DNA of 6,726 nt from an uncultured Chloroflexota bacterium (lineage in GTDB: Bacteria; Chloroflexota; Anaerolineae; Aggregatilineales; Phototrophicaceae): NCBI GenBank assembly GCA_937864975.1, contig CALMDI010000688.1, positions 1 through 6,726 on the forward strand, read 5' to 3'. Under the pieces are notes generated by a model. That model was not told the origin of the DNA. It worked only from the letters and a program-made list of their open reading frames with translations, and made no database searches. The translations under genes were made by a program, and so were the position numbers. Position 1 is the stretch's first letter. The number at the start of each line of letters is the position of its first letter. Shown here piece after piece: positions 1 through 5,520 of the stretch.

Positions 1-2
1 TG

Positions 3-338
3 CGCGGCGAGCTTGCAGGCGGGATGATTCCCGGTTATCACTATCATCGCCGGAAGCTGAGCGTGGCGCAGTATATTTTGCGGGTGCAGCAGGGGCAGCT
101 CGTCGATCCAACCCTGTCGATGCAGCTTCGCAACGGCTTTCGCGTGCGCGGGATTCTGTACAATCATCTCACCGACCCACGCTCGAATAACTGCGCCTCG
201 CTGCTGGTGCGCGAAAACAAACAATTTCTGGCGAACGAGCCTGTGCCTAAAGCAATTAGCCTGCGCCGGGCAAGGACGCAGCGAATATTTCCCGGATTAA
301 GTCGCGCGATACCCGCGCAGCCGTTGAATGGTCTCTGA
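3..338 (+). CDS. GNAT N-acetyltransferase, C-terminal part (cut by window start)
   Basis: The reading frame is open from the window edge (codons from position 3) to TGA at 336-338, giving the last 111 residues of a protein whose N-terminal half lies outside. I identify it through its neighbour: the first 72 residues align without gaps to residues 136-207 of the complete acetyltransferase that follows, with about 35 identities by hand count. The best block is DPTLSMQLRNGFRVRG. The acetyl-CoA binding motif would lie upstream of the window and is not seen. The ending QLRNGF...LLVREN resembles, from memory, the GNAT domain of bifunctional GNAT/carbon-nitrogen hydrolase proteins, but no hydrolase domain follows here. 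After the shared LLVREN the protein carries a tail of about 39 residues rich in Arg and Pro, where the paralogue has only seven. The tail runs 11 bases into the next gene, so the two are probably co-translated. The substrate is unknown. Confidence 0.75.
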   Translation, partial: RGELAGGMIPGYHYHRRKLSVAQYILRVQQGQLVDPTLSMQLRNGFRVRGILYNHLTDPRSNNCASLLVRENKQFLANEPVPKAISLRRARTQRIFPGLSRAIPAQPLNGL

Positions 339-972
339 TACGCTTCGCGTGCACATTGTGAATACGGCGCTTGAGCACTGCGAAGCGCTCGTCGCCCTGG
401 AGGAAGTCGTATTTCCGACGCTGCGCCCCGTCGAGTGGTTCACGCTGGACATGTATCGCGCGCACGTGGCGACCTTCCCGGAAGGTCAGCTCACCGCGCT
501 GGTCGACGGGCGCGTGGTCGGCGGGACGACGACATTTCGCACCAGCCGATCCTTCAACGGCGACGTTCCCTATTATTTCGACGTGATCGGGCGCGGATAT
601 TTGACAACGCACGACCCTCACGGAGAATGGCTGTACGGCGTGGATATGAAGGTGCATCCCGATTACCGTCGGCTTGGCATTGGGACGCGGCTGTACGAGG
701 CGCGGCAGGCGCTGGTGCGGCGGCTGAATTTACGCGGCGAAATCGTCGCGGGGATGCTGCCGGGGTATGCGCGTTATCAACCAACCATGACGGTTGACGC
801 TTACGTGAGCGCGGTCGTGGCGGGCGACCTGACCGACCCGACGTTGACGATGCAGCTTCGCAACGGCTTTCGCGTCCGCCGCCTGCTGCATGGCTACATT
901 CACGACTCGTGCGCCGACGACACCTGCACGCTGCTGGTACGCGAGAATCCAAATTACGATCCAACTCACTAG
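328..972 (+). CDS. GNAT family N-acetyltransferase
   Basis: This is a complete 214-residue protein of usual single-domain GNAT length. It transfers an acetyl group from acetyl-CoA to an unidentified amine, presumably in the cytoplasm. Motif A is clear: a beta strand (YGVDMKVHPDY, residues 103-113) runs into the pyrophosphate-binding loop R114-x-x-G117-x-G119, followed by the helix TRLYEARQALVRRL. Residues 55-70 (LTALVDGRVVGGTTTF) are the preceding beta hairpin. The C-terminal third (136-207) is paralogous to the gene before it. The ATG lies 11 bases inside the upstream gene and no good Shine-Dalgarno is visible, so translation is probably coupled to it. No signal peptide or membrane segment is present. 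The fold is secure; the substrate cannot be inferred from sequence. Confidence 0.85.
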   Translation: MVSDTLRVHIVNTALEHCEALVALEEVVFPTLRPVEWFTLDMYRAHVATFPEGQLTALVDGRVVGGTTTFRTSRSFNGDVPYYFDVIGRGYLTTHDPHGEWLYGVDMKVHPDYRRLGIGTRLYEARQALVRRLNLRGEIVAGMLPGYARYQPTMTVDAYVSAVVAGDLTDPTLTMQLRNGFRVRRLLHGYIHDSCADDTCTLLVRENPNYDPTH

Positions 973-981
973 GGGGTGACG

Positions 982-1905
982 ATGCGCCGGTTCGTTCAAT
1001 ATTCGCTATGGCTGCTGATGGTCGTCGGGATAGTGACCGTGCGCGCCGAGCACCTGCCGCCGGACGCACCTCCAATCGTCGGGAACTGCCCAGTGTTTCC
1101 CGCCGATAACCCGTGGAACCAGGACGTATCGGCGCTGCCCGTTCACCCGAACTCCGATAACTATATCGCCAGCATCAGCCAGTACGGGGACGAGTACCTG
1201 CACGCCGACTTCGGCGCGGACCCAACCTATGGCATTCCTTACGTGGTCGTGCCCGGAACGCAGCCACTGGTGCCGATTACGTTCACCGAGTATGGCGACG
1301 AGAGCGATCCGGGTCCCTATCCCGTGCCCCCGGACGCGCCGGTCGAAGCCGGGAGCGATCATCATGTGCTGGTGATCGACGGCGACAACTGCGTGCTCTA
1401 CGAGATGTATCGCGCCGAGTTTACGGGCGAAGGCTGGAACGCAGGCTCGGCGGCGGTGTTTGATCTGCTGTCGAACCGCCTGCGACCGGACTACTGGACA
1501 TCGGCGGACGCGGCGGGCTTGCCCATGTTTCCGGGGCTGGTTCGTTACGACGAAGTCCAGTCCGGCGAAATCCGTCACGCGCTGCGGTTCACTGTTCAGG
1601 AAACACAGCGGGGTTTCATCCACCCGGCAAGCCATTTCGCCTCCAGCAGCGACGACCCGAACCTGCCGCCGATGGGCTTGCGGCTGCGCCTGCGCGCCGA
1701 TTACGATATTTCTGGTTTTACGGGCGACGCGCGCGTGATTCTGGAAGCCCTCCGCCGCTACGGGATGATCGTCGCGGACAACGGCACAAGCTGGTACATC
1801 ACCGGCGCGACCGACAGCCGCTGGAACGACGACGATCTGAACCAGCTCAAAACCGTGCCGGGAAGCGCGTTCGAGGCAGTTGATACCGGCGAGATTATCC
1901 ACTAA
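982..1905 (+). CDS. Secreted conserved protein of unknown function
   Basis: This is a 307-residue protein starting at ATG 982. An in-frame GTG at 976 is also possible, but AGGGGG at 971-976 is spaced correctly (5 bases) for the ATG. Residues 1-22 form a signal peptide: MRRF, then a hydrophobic core LWLLMVVGIVTV, then cleavage probably after VRA, so the product is exported. The mature part begins with a Pro-rich stretch and then a pattern I recall from many uncharacterised bacterial secreted proteins: CPVFPADNPWN (C36), YGIPYVVV, DESDPGPYP, HHVLVIDGDNC (H127, H128, C137), WNAGSAAVFDL, TSADAAGLP, GEIRHALRFTV and a final WYITGATDSRWNDDDL. C36 and C137 are the two cysteines noted in these motifs and could form a disulfide. 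The invariant-looking HHV and IRHAL histidines hint at a binding or catalytic site, but this is speculation. It starts 9 bases after the acetyltransferase stop, so it may share that transcript. Confidence 0.8.
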   Translation: MRRFVQYSLWLLMVVGIVTVRAEHLPPDAPPIVGNCPVFPADNPWNQDVSALPVHPNSDNYIASISQYGDEYLHADFGADPTYGIPYVVVPGTQPLVPITFTEYGDESDPGPYPVPPDAPVEAGSDHHVLVIDGDNCVLYEMYRAEFTGEGWNAGSAAVFDLLSNRLRPDYWTSADAAGLPMFPGLVRYDEVQSGEIRHALRFTVQETQRGFIHPASHFASSSDDPNLPPMGLRLRLRADYDISGFTGDARVILEALRRYGMIVADNGTSWYITGATDSRWNDDDLNQLKTVPGSAFEAVDTGEIIH

Positions 1906-1986
1906 AGACGAAAGCATGATCTCAGCACGGCGGAGGAAATATCCACTTTCTATCAACACCCTCCGTTTCTCTGTTCCGCTCAGGGG

Positions 1987-2030
1987 GTCGCGCCGGAGGC
2001 GCGACTGAAGTTCCCGCCACAGGCGGGAAC
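1987..2030. repeat. Two adjacent perfect palindromes (REP-like element)
   Basis: Two different hairpins stand four bases apart in the intergenic region. The first is GTCGCGCC-gga-GGCGCGAC (1987-2005, 8-bp stem, 3-base loop). The second is GTTCCCGCC-aca-GGCGGGAAC (2010-2030, 9-bp stem, 3-base loop). GGGG at 1983-1986 could also pair with CCCC at 2030-2033 to enclose both, at the cost of the second stem's last pair. No T-run follows, so this is not a canonical intrinsic terminator. The compact paired-palindrome form is like REP or other interspersed palindromic elements, but only one copy is in the window, so repetition in the genome is inferred. A role in mRNA 3'-end protection for the secreted-protein gene is possible. 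Confidence 0.55.
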
Positions 2031-2080
2031 CCCGCGCGTGTTGCTCTGAGTTAAGTTCTTGAATTTGCTTTGGAGGAGGG

Positions 2081-3025
2081 ATGTCTGAAGTCGTGATCGT
2101 CGGCGGCGGGCTGACCGGGTTATCGGCGGCGTGGGAACTGGAGCGGCTCGGCGTCGGCTACACGCTGATCGAGGTCAAGAACCGGCTCGGCGGCAGCATC
2201 CGCACCGAGCGCGCGGAAGGCTTTGTGCTTGATGCCCACCAGTGCATCCTCGAAAAATACGGCGACTGGACGTTTCTGGCGGAACTTGGACTGGCGGACG
2301 CGCTCGACGCCATCGGCAGCTACCGCGACGGCGACCTCGTCCTGTTCCGTGAGGGCACGCAAACGCTGATCGACGCGCTGGCGTCACGCATCACCCAGCC
2401 CGTCATGCTGCGGATGGCGGTCAGCACGGTTGGGATGCTCGACGGCGGGCGCTTCGGCGTCTGCCTTGAGAACGGGCTGCTGCTGGACGCGGGCGCGCTC
2501 GTCATCACGGCACCCGCGCTTTACGCCGCTCATCTGCTGCAAGCCCTGCACCCCGACATTGCCTATCGCCTGCTCGATTATCGCTACGATGCGATTGCGC
2601 GCGTGTCGCTTGGTTATCGATGGAGCGACGTAGATATCCCTGATACACCGCCCGACGATTATGGTATCACGTTCTGGCAGACCCTCCCCCATCCTTCGCG
2701 CGTGCCGCCCGATCACGTGCTCCTGCGCGCCGGGGTGCGCCTGCGCGTCGAGGGCGACGTGCCGGACGACCTGGCGCTGCAGCTTGCGGCGGCGGTGCGG
2801 CTTCCGCTCAACCCGGTCGTGCAGCGCGTCGATTTCTGGGCGACCGCCGATCCGCTGACGCGCCACCTGCCCGAACACGCGGACACGATGTCGGCGATTG
2901 AGGCGCTTCTGCCTGAGCGGGTCACCCTGGCGGGCAGCGATTACCGCGCAAAGCGGCTCGATCAACAGGTGGAGCAGGGACGCGCGGCGGCACGACGAGT
3001 CGTGGAAGCGTTGCGCCAACGTTAA
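2081..3025 (+). CDS. Compact FAD-dependent oxidoreductase, protoporphyrinogen/amine-oxidase fold
   Basis: This 314-residue protein starts at an ATG preceded by GGAGGAGGG (2072-2080). The N-terminus is a dinucleotide-binding Rossmann unit, VVIVGGGLTGLSAAWEL (G8-x-G10-x-x-G13), with E31 ending the second strand to hold the FAD ribose. The GG motif follows: R35-L-G37-G38-S-I-R41. The C-terminal FAD-contacting segment is also present: LAGSDYR (283-289) and then QVEQGRAAARRVV. These are hallmarks of the protoporphyrinogen oxidase / monoamine oxidase / phytoene desaturase superfamily. Family members are usually about 430-500 residues. Here only about 45 residues separate the first FAD domain (CILEKYG, 55-61) from the segment normally entered as G-x-x-x-L-x-x-AL (EGTQTLIDAL, 91-100), so much of the substrate-binding domain is missing. 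It is soluble, with no signal peptide. A heme-biosynthesis role should not be assumed, since no other heme gene is nearby. The substrate is unknown. Confidence 0.75.
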   Translation: MSEVVIVGGGLTGLSAAWELERLGVGYTLIEVKNRLGGSIRTERAEGFVLDAHQCILEKYGDWTFLAELGLADALDAIGSYRDGDLVLFREGTQTLIDALASRITQPVMLRMAVSTVGMLDGGRFGVCLENGLLLDAGALVITAPALYAAHLLQALHPDIAYRLLDYRYDAIARVSLGYRWSDVDIPDTPPDDYGITFWQTLPHPSRVPPDHVLLRAGVRLRVEGDVPDDLALQLAAAVRLPLNPVVQRVDFWATADPLTRHLPEHADTMSAIEALLPERVTLAGSDYRAKRLDQQVEQGRAAARRVVEALRQR

Positions 3026-3061
3026 TCGCCTTCACACGTTGCGCGCCTCGAAGCGAATGTA

Positions 3062-3086
3062 GACTGTAACAAAGCCCGGTACAGTC
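3062..3086. promoter_or_regulatory. Operator-like inverted repeat GACTGTA-N11-TACAGTC
   Basis: A perfect 7-bp inverted repeat (3062-3068 and 3080-3086) with an 11-base spacer sits just upstream of the Shine-Dalgarno sequence of the following gene. Its symmetry and place suit a dimeric repressor site in the 5' region. The same bases could form an RNA hairpin close to the ribosome site. The half-site resembles CTGT/ACAG of the enterobacterial LexA box, but the spacing is 13 rather than 8 bases, so I do not call it LexA. The regulator is unknown. Confidence 0.4.
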
Positions 3087-3104
3087 ACAAGCAGGAGAAG
3101 TATC

Positions 3105-3557
3105 ATGGCGATGACCTATAACCGCGTCCTGCGCGCGGAATATGGGGATGGCGATCAGGTATACACTATCGTTCTCGACAGCGGCGGGATGTATTTCCTG
3201 CGTACCGGGAACATCGGTGGACTGCTGAACGAGTCCACCGACACAAACCTGAATGAAGTGGTGCTGGACGAGAATACGCAAAAATTTGTCGAAGAACTCG
3301 TCACGAATGAAGAGCGCATCAAGACCCTGCCGCTGGCGCCGCTTGCCGCCGAGCCGCACAGCGCATACGTTCCGTTTGCCGAACTCAGCGCCGTGTCTGC
3401 CAGCGCCGAACTGGACGAGCCGACGATGTATCTACGGACGCTTCAGGGCGATTTCAGCTTCGTTTTCACCTACACAACGGGCGAACAGGTGGAGGAACTG
3501 GGGCGGCTCCTGGAAGCGGAGATTGAGAAACACCATCCTGACGACCGTGAAGCATAG
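3105..3557 (+). CDS. Conserved-looking cytoplasmic protein of unknown function
   Basis: This is a 150-residue acidic protein that I do not recognise. The start is well supported: AGGAG at 3093-3097 lies seven bases before the ATG. There is no signal peptide, transmembrane segment or cysteine. The N-terminal part (about 1-42) reads as beta strands: MTYNRVLRAEYGDGDQ, YTIVLDSGGMYFLRTG. A polar helix follows (NTQKFVEELVTNEERI, about 57-72), then a Pro/Ala linker. A second strand-rich part, with MYLRTLQGDFSFVFTYTT, ends in a helix (EQVEELGRLLEAEIEKH). The strand-strand-helix ending is reminiscent of PH-like domains seen in small bacterial proteins, but this is only an impression. It has its own 79-base leader with an inverted repeat, so it may be expressed separately from the oxidoreductase upstream. 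Confidence 0.7.
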   Translation: MAMTYNRVLRAEYGDGDQVYTIVLDSGGMYFLRTGNIGGLLNESTDTNLNEVVLDENTQKFVEELVTNEERIKTLPLAPLAAEPHSAYVPFAELSAVSASAELDEPTMYLRTLQGDFSFVFTYTTGEQVEELGRLLEAEIEKHHPDDREA

Positions 3558-3567
3558 ACGATAACGC

Positions 3568-3573
3568 TATAAT
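3568..3573 (+). promoter_or_regulatory. Sigma-70-type -10 box TATAAT upstream of the DUF433 gene
   Basis: A perfect TATAAT lies 11 bases after the stop of the preceding gene. This is notable in such GC-rich DNA. The -35 region is poor: the best match is GTGAAG at 3547-3552, 3 of 6, with 15-base spacing. Transcription would start near 3580, giving a short leader that contains GAGGG (3590-3594). This supports a separate transcript for the DUF433 gene. Confidence 0.5.
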
Positions 3574-3653
3574 AGAGAGAATTCATTGCGAGGGCACGAG
3601 CCGTAACCGACAAAACCGACACTCCTGCGCTGGATTTATCCAAGTATATTGAG

Positions 3654-3896
3654 ATGCGCTTCTTCGATGAGCGACCTCATATTCGAGGTCGGCGCATCCC
3701 TGTGGCAGACGTCACCCTCAATCATCATACGCATGGCTGGAGCATCGGCGAAACGGCTCATAATTTTGGACTCTCAGAAGCGGAAGTGCTGGCAGCGCTT
3801 CTTTATTACGAAGAACACAGGGAGCAACTTGACTCTTTAGAAGCGAACGAACAGGCTGAAATGAATCGCTTCTACACCCTTCATGCCGGCACCTGA
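3654..3896 (+). CDS. DUF433 domain protein (antitoxin-like, VapB-type)
   Basis: From the first ATG this is an 80-residue protein of the DUF433 family, small helix-turn-helix-like proteins often found as antitoxins beside PIN-like (DUF5615) toxins. The family pattern is clear: ERPHIRGRRIPVADV (residues 6-20), a variable stretch, GWSIGETAHNFGLSEAEVLAALLYYEEH (about 28-55), and an acidic C-terminal helix. The frame stays open upstream to 3576 and reads TPALDLSKYIE directly before the ATG. That sequence is family-like, so the true start is probably upstream. The only ribosome site, GAGGG at 3590-3594, is 8 bases before an in-frame GTA at 3603; CTG at 3630 is another candidate, and no ATG/GTG/TTG exists there in frame. 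The gene is about 52% GC by hand count, lower than its neighbours. No toxin gene is adjacent, so it is an orphan or a regulator with another job. Confidence 0.8.
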   Translation: MRFFDERPHIRGRRIPVADVTLNHHTHGWSIGETAHNFGLSEAEVLAALLYYEEHREQLDSLEANEQAEMNRFYTLHAGT

Positions 3897-4006
3897 GGTT
3901 TGATGAGATAGATCCCACACCTCTGCTGGTTCGCACTTCAAAAGCATTTCTCCGTCAAAAGTTGTAGGGAAATTCCATCCTTCGCCAGACGAGATAAACC
4001 AGCGAT

Positions 4007-4015
4007 TGCGATAAT
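4007..4015 (+). promoter_or_regulatory. Possible extended -10 promoter of the LysM gene
   Basis: TG-c-GATAAT matches the extended -10 form (TGn plus 5 of 6 bases of TATAAT). No -35 hexamer is recognisable, as is common for extended -10 promoters. A start near 4022 would give a leader of about 38 bases ending with AGAGG (4046-4050), nine bases before ATG 4060. The stretch 3897-4059 otherwise holds no gene I can support. Confidence 0.35.
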
Positions 4016-4059
4016 CTGAGAGCATAACGGTAACCTGAAATAACCAGAGGTTCGTGCTC

Positions 4060-4818
4060 ATGAAACGCAATCGCTTTGTCCTCTTCGCCGTACTGGCAGT
4101 CATGAATCTGGTCGTCGCCCTGTCGATCATTCCACAGGTGTCGGCGCAAACGTCGGGCGGCTGCACGCAGTATCACACTGTCCAGCCGGGCGAGACGCTC
4201 TACCGCATCGCCGCTCGCTATGGCAACACCGTCGCGCACATCGCCGCCTTCAATGGCATCAGCAACCCGGCGCGCATTTTCGCGGGTCAGCGCCTGTGCG
4301 TGTGGGATAACTCGCTCAATCCGGTTCCACAGCCGGGCGACAGCACCTACACGGTGCAGCGAGGCGACACGCTTTACAGCATCGCGCGCCGCTTCAACAT
4401 CCCGTTGTACACGCTGGCAAGCTTCAACGGCATCTGGGACGTGAGCCGGATTTACGCCGGGCAGGTGCTTCGCATTCCGAGCAGCCCCGCCCCCGTGCCG
4501 CCGCTGCCCGCGCCGAGCGTCAACAGGCTCTCGATCATCGAGTCGAACAATGTCCACTTCGCCAATGGCGCGTACTGGATCAGCGACGCCAACGGGTTCT
4601 TCCCGAACGTGAGCGCCGCCAACGCAACCGGGGTCGCCTTCTACCTTCAGGACGGGTCTGGCAATATCAGCCTGCTCGGCGACGACCGCTTCGGCGTGGA
4701 TGGCTGGGGCGTCGCCGCCAGCATTCCGGAGAACCCGTTCTGGGGCAGCATCTACGCGATTGCCTACAACGACCGCGCCCAGGTCGCCCAGAGCAACGTC
4801 ATCACAGTCCGGCACTAG
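4060..4818 (+). CDS. Secreted protein with two LysM domains and a C-terminal beta domain
   Basis: This is a 252-residue exported protein. I start it at ATG 4060 rather than GTG 4054 because AGAGG at 4046-4050 is spaced properly for the ATG. Residues 1-29 are a signal peptide: MKRNR, then hydrophobic FVLFAVLAVMNLVVALSII, then cleavage after VSA. LysM 1 spans about 38-82 (YHTVQPGETLYRIAARYG ... IFAGQRLCVW, with C35 and C80 probably disulfide-bonded). LysM 2 spans about 97-140 (YTVQRGDTLYSIARRFN ... IYAGQVLRIP). LysM binds N-acetylglucosamine-containing polymers such as peptidoglycan. A Pro/Ala linker (141-153) leads to a C-terminal domain of about 95 residues rich in predicted strands and aromatics (GVAFYLQDGSGNISLLGDD, WGSIYAIAYNDRAQV). 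It resembles an Ig/FN3-like sandwich, but I cannot name it. No hydrolase catalytic domain is present, so it is likely a wall-binding or surface protein. A strong terminator follows. Confidence 0.88.
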   Translation: MKRNRFVLFAVLAVMNLVVALSIIPQVSAQTSGGCTQYHTVQPGETLYRIAARYGNTVAHIAAFNGISNPARIFAGQRLCVWDNSLNPVPQPGDSTYTVQRGDTLYSIARRFNIPLYTLASFNGIWDVSRIYAGQVLRIPSSPAPVPPLPAPSVNRLSIIESNNVHFANGAYWISDANGFFPNVSAANATGVAFYLQDGSGNISLLGDDRFGVDGWGVAASIPENPFWGSIYAIAYNDRAQVAQSNVITVRH

Positions 4819-4840
4819 ACACGTCGGTTTGGATGGAACT

Positions 4841-4874
4841 ACAAACAGAGCACGCCGCGACGTGCTCTGTTTGT
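4841..4874 (+). terminator. Strong intrinsic terminator after the LysM gene
   Basis: A perfect 14-bp stem, ACAAACAGAGCACG (4841-4854), loop CCGCGA, and its exact complement (4861-4874), lies 22 bases after the LysM stop codon. The 3' arm ends in TTTGT and TTG follows, so the RNA is U-rich at the release point. It separates the LysM unit from the propeller gene and may also work on the other strand. Confidence 0.8.
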
Positions 4875-5009
4875 TGAAGGGTGAATTCTCACTGCGCGCA
4901 ATAACTTGAACCACAGCGGGAGGGAAGAGTTTCGCTCCTTCCACCAGCAAACACCATCACGTCATCTGCTCGCCGCTTCACCGGCGATTGACAGGAGAGG
5001 AAAACGACC

Positions 5010-5430
5010 ATGCGAAAGCTCATCGTTCTTATCGGGATACTGCTGGCGGCGACCGGCGCGCACGTGCTTGGCGGCTTCTCGACGGTCGAGGACGAGCGCG
5101 CGATGGGCATCTGGAACGTCGAAACCGGGGCGCTGGTGAACACGATGCAGCATTATCCGGTGTCGTGGAGTCCTGACGGCGCGCTGCTGGCGATGGGATT
5201 GTGGCGCAGTCGCGAGGTTGATCCTGACGTGGTCATCGTCGGACTGAACGGACGGGCGGTGAGCACGCTGGCAGAAATTCAGGGCGAAGTGAAGTCGATC
5301 TCGTGGAGTCCCGACGGTGCGGCTGGCAACGGTGATGGCAGACGTGGACACGTTTGAACAGGAACTCGTCATTTGGGAGAACTCGAACGGAATTATCTGC
5401 GTATGCACGACGGAGCCGACGGTGCTGTAG
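5010..5430 (+). pseudogene. Secreted WD40/TolB-type beta-propeller protein, frameshifted
   Basis: The start is ATG 5010, with AGGAGAGG at 4993-5000. A signal peptide (about residues 1-22: MRKL, then IVLIGILLAATGAHVLGG) precedes propeller repeats. One blade runs from SWSPDGALLAMGLW into VDPDVVIVGLNGRAVSTL, and a second begins SISWSPDG. In the starting frame it ends at TGA 5355-5357 (115 residues), with the last residues GNGDGRRGHV unlike any blade. Switching frame at about 5319-5321 restores a proper blade, RLATVMADVDTFEQELVIWENSNG, which runs to TAG 5428-5430. Comparison with the first blade at the DNA level (GACGGCGCGCTGCTGGCG at 5175-5192 against GACGGTGCGGCTGGCA at 5313-5328) shows the second lacks two bases. 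Even repaired, it would be only about 139 residues, far below a full propeller, so it could be a decayed remnant, a small blade protein, or a sequencing or assembly error in a real gene. Confidence 0.65.
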
Positions 5431-5461
5431 GACGATGGCTGTGGCTGGCACAGCAGAGACG

Positions 5462-5483
5462 GAGGCGCCTCGCGGGGCGCCTC
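5462..5483. terminator. Probable bidirectional terminator between convergent genes
   Basis: A perfect 8-bp stem, GAGGCGCC (5462-5469) with loop TCGCGG and GGCGCCTC (5476-5483), stands between the end of the propeller gene (+) and the end of the SPFH gene (-). On the + strand it is followed by TCTGTCGTTT and on the - strand by CGTCTCTGCTG, so both tails are only moderately T-rich. The position between convergent genes supports the call more than the tails do. Confidence 0.55.
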
Positions 5484-5520
5484 TCTGTCGTTTCATCGCA
5501 ACTGTTCCGCGCCGCTGTCA

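Noticed and set aside
1006..1959. Long open frame on the - strand (317 codons) opposite the secreted protein
   Set aside because: The + strand frame has a signal peptide, a ribosome site and family-like motifs; the antisense product shows no domain.
1931..1965. CGGAGG...CCTCCG inverted repeat followed by TTTCTCTGTT as a terminator of the secreted-protein gene
   Set aside because: A 6-bp stem with a 23-base loop is too weak to support on its own.
3062..3086. LexA/SOS box
   Set aside because: The CTGT and ACAG half-sites are 13 bases apart, not 8, and the downstream gene has no link to DNA repair.
3837..4166. - strand frame of 109 codons across the DUF433/LysM gap, considered as a missing toxin
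   Set aside because: It contains no PIN-like acidic motifs, its ends overlap the two real genes, and I could find no match to a known toxin family.
3955..4950. Long open frame on the - strand (331 codons) across the LysM gene
   Set aside because: It lies antisense to a gene with a clear signal peptide and two LysM domains. Its translation is Arg/Val/Ala/Asp-rich without recognisable motifs, as expected for a shadow frame in GC-rich DNA.
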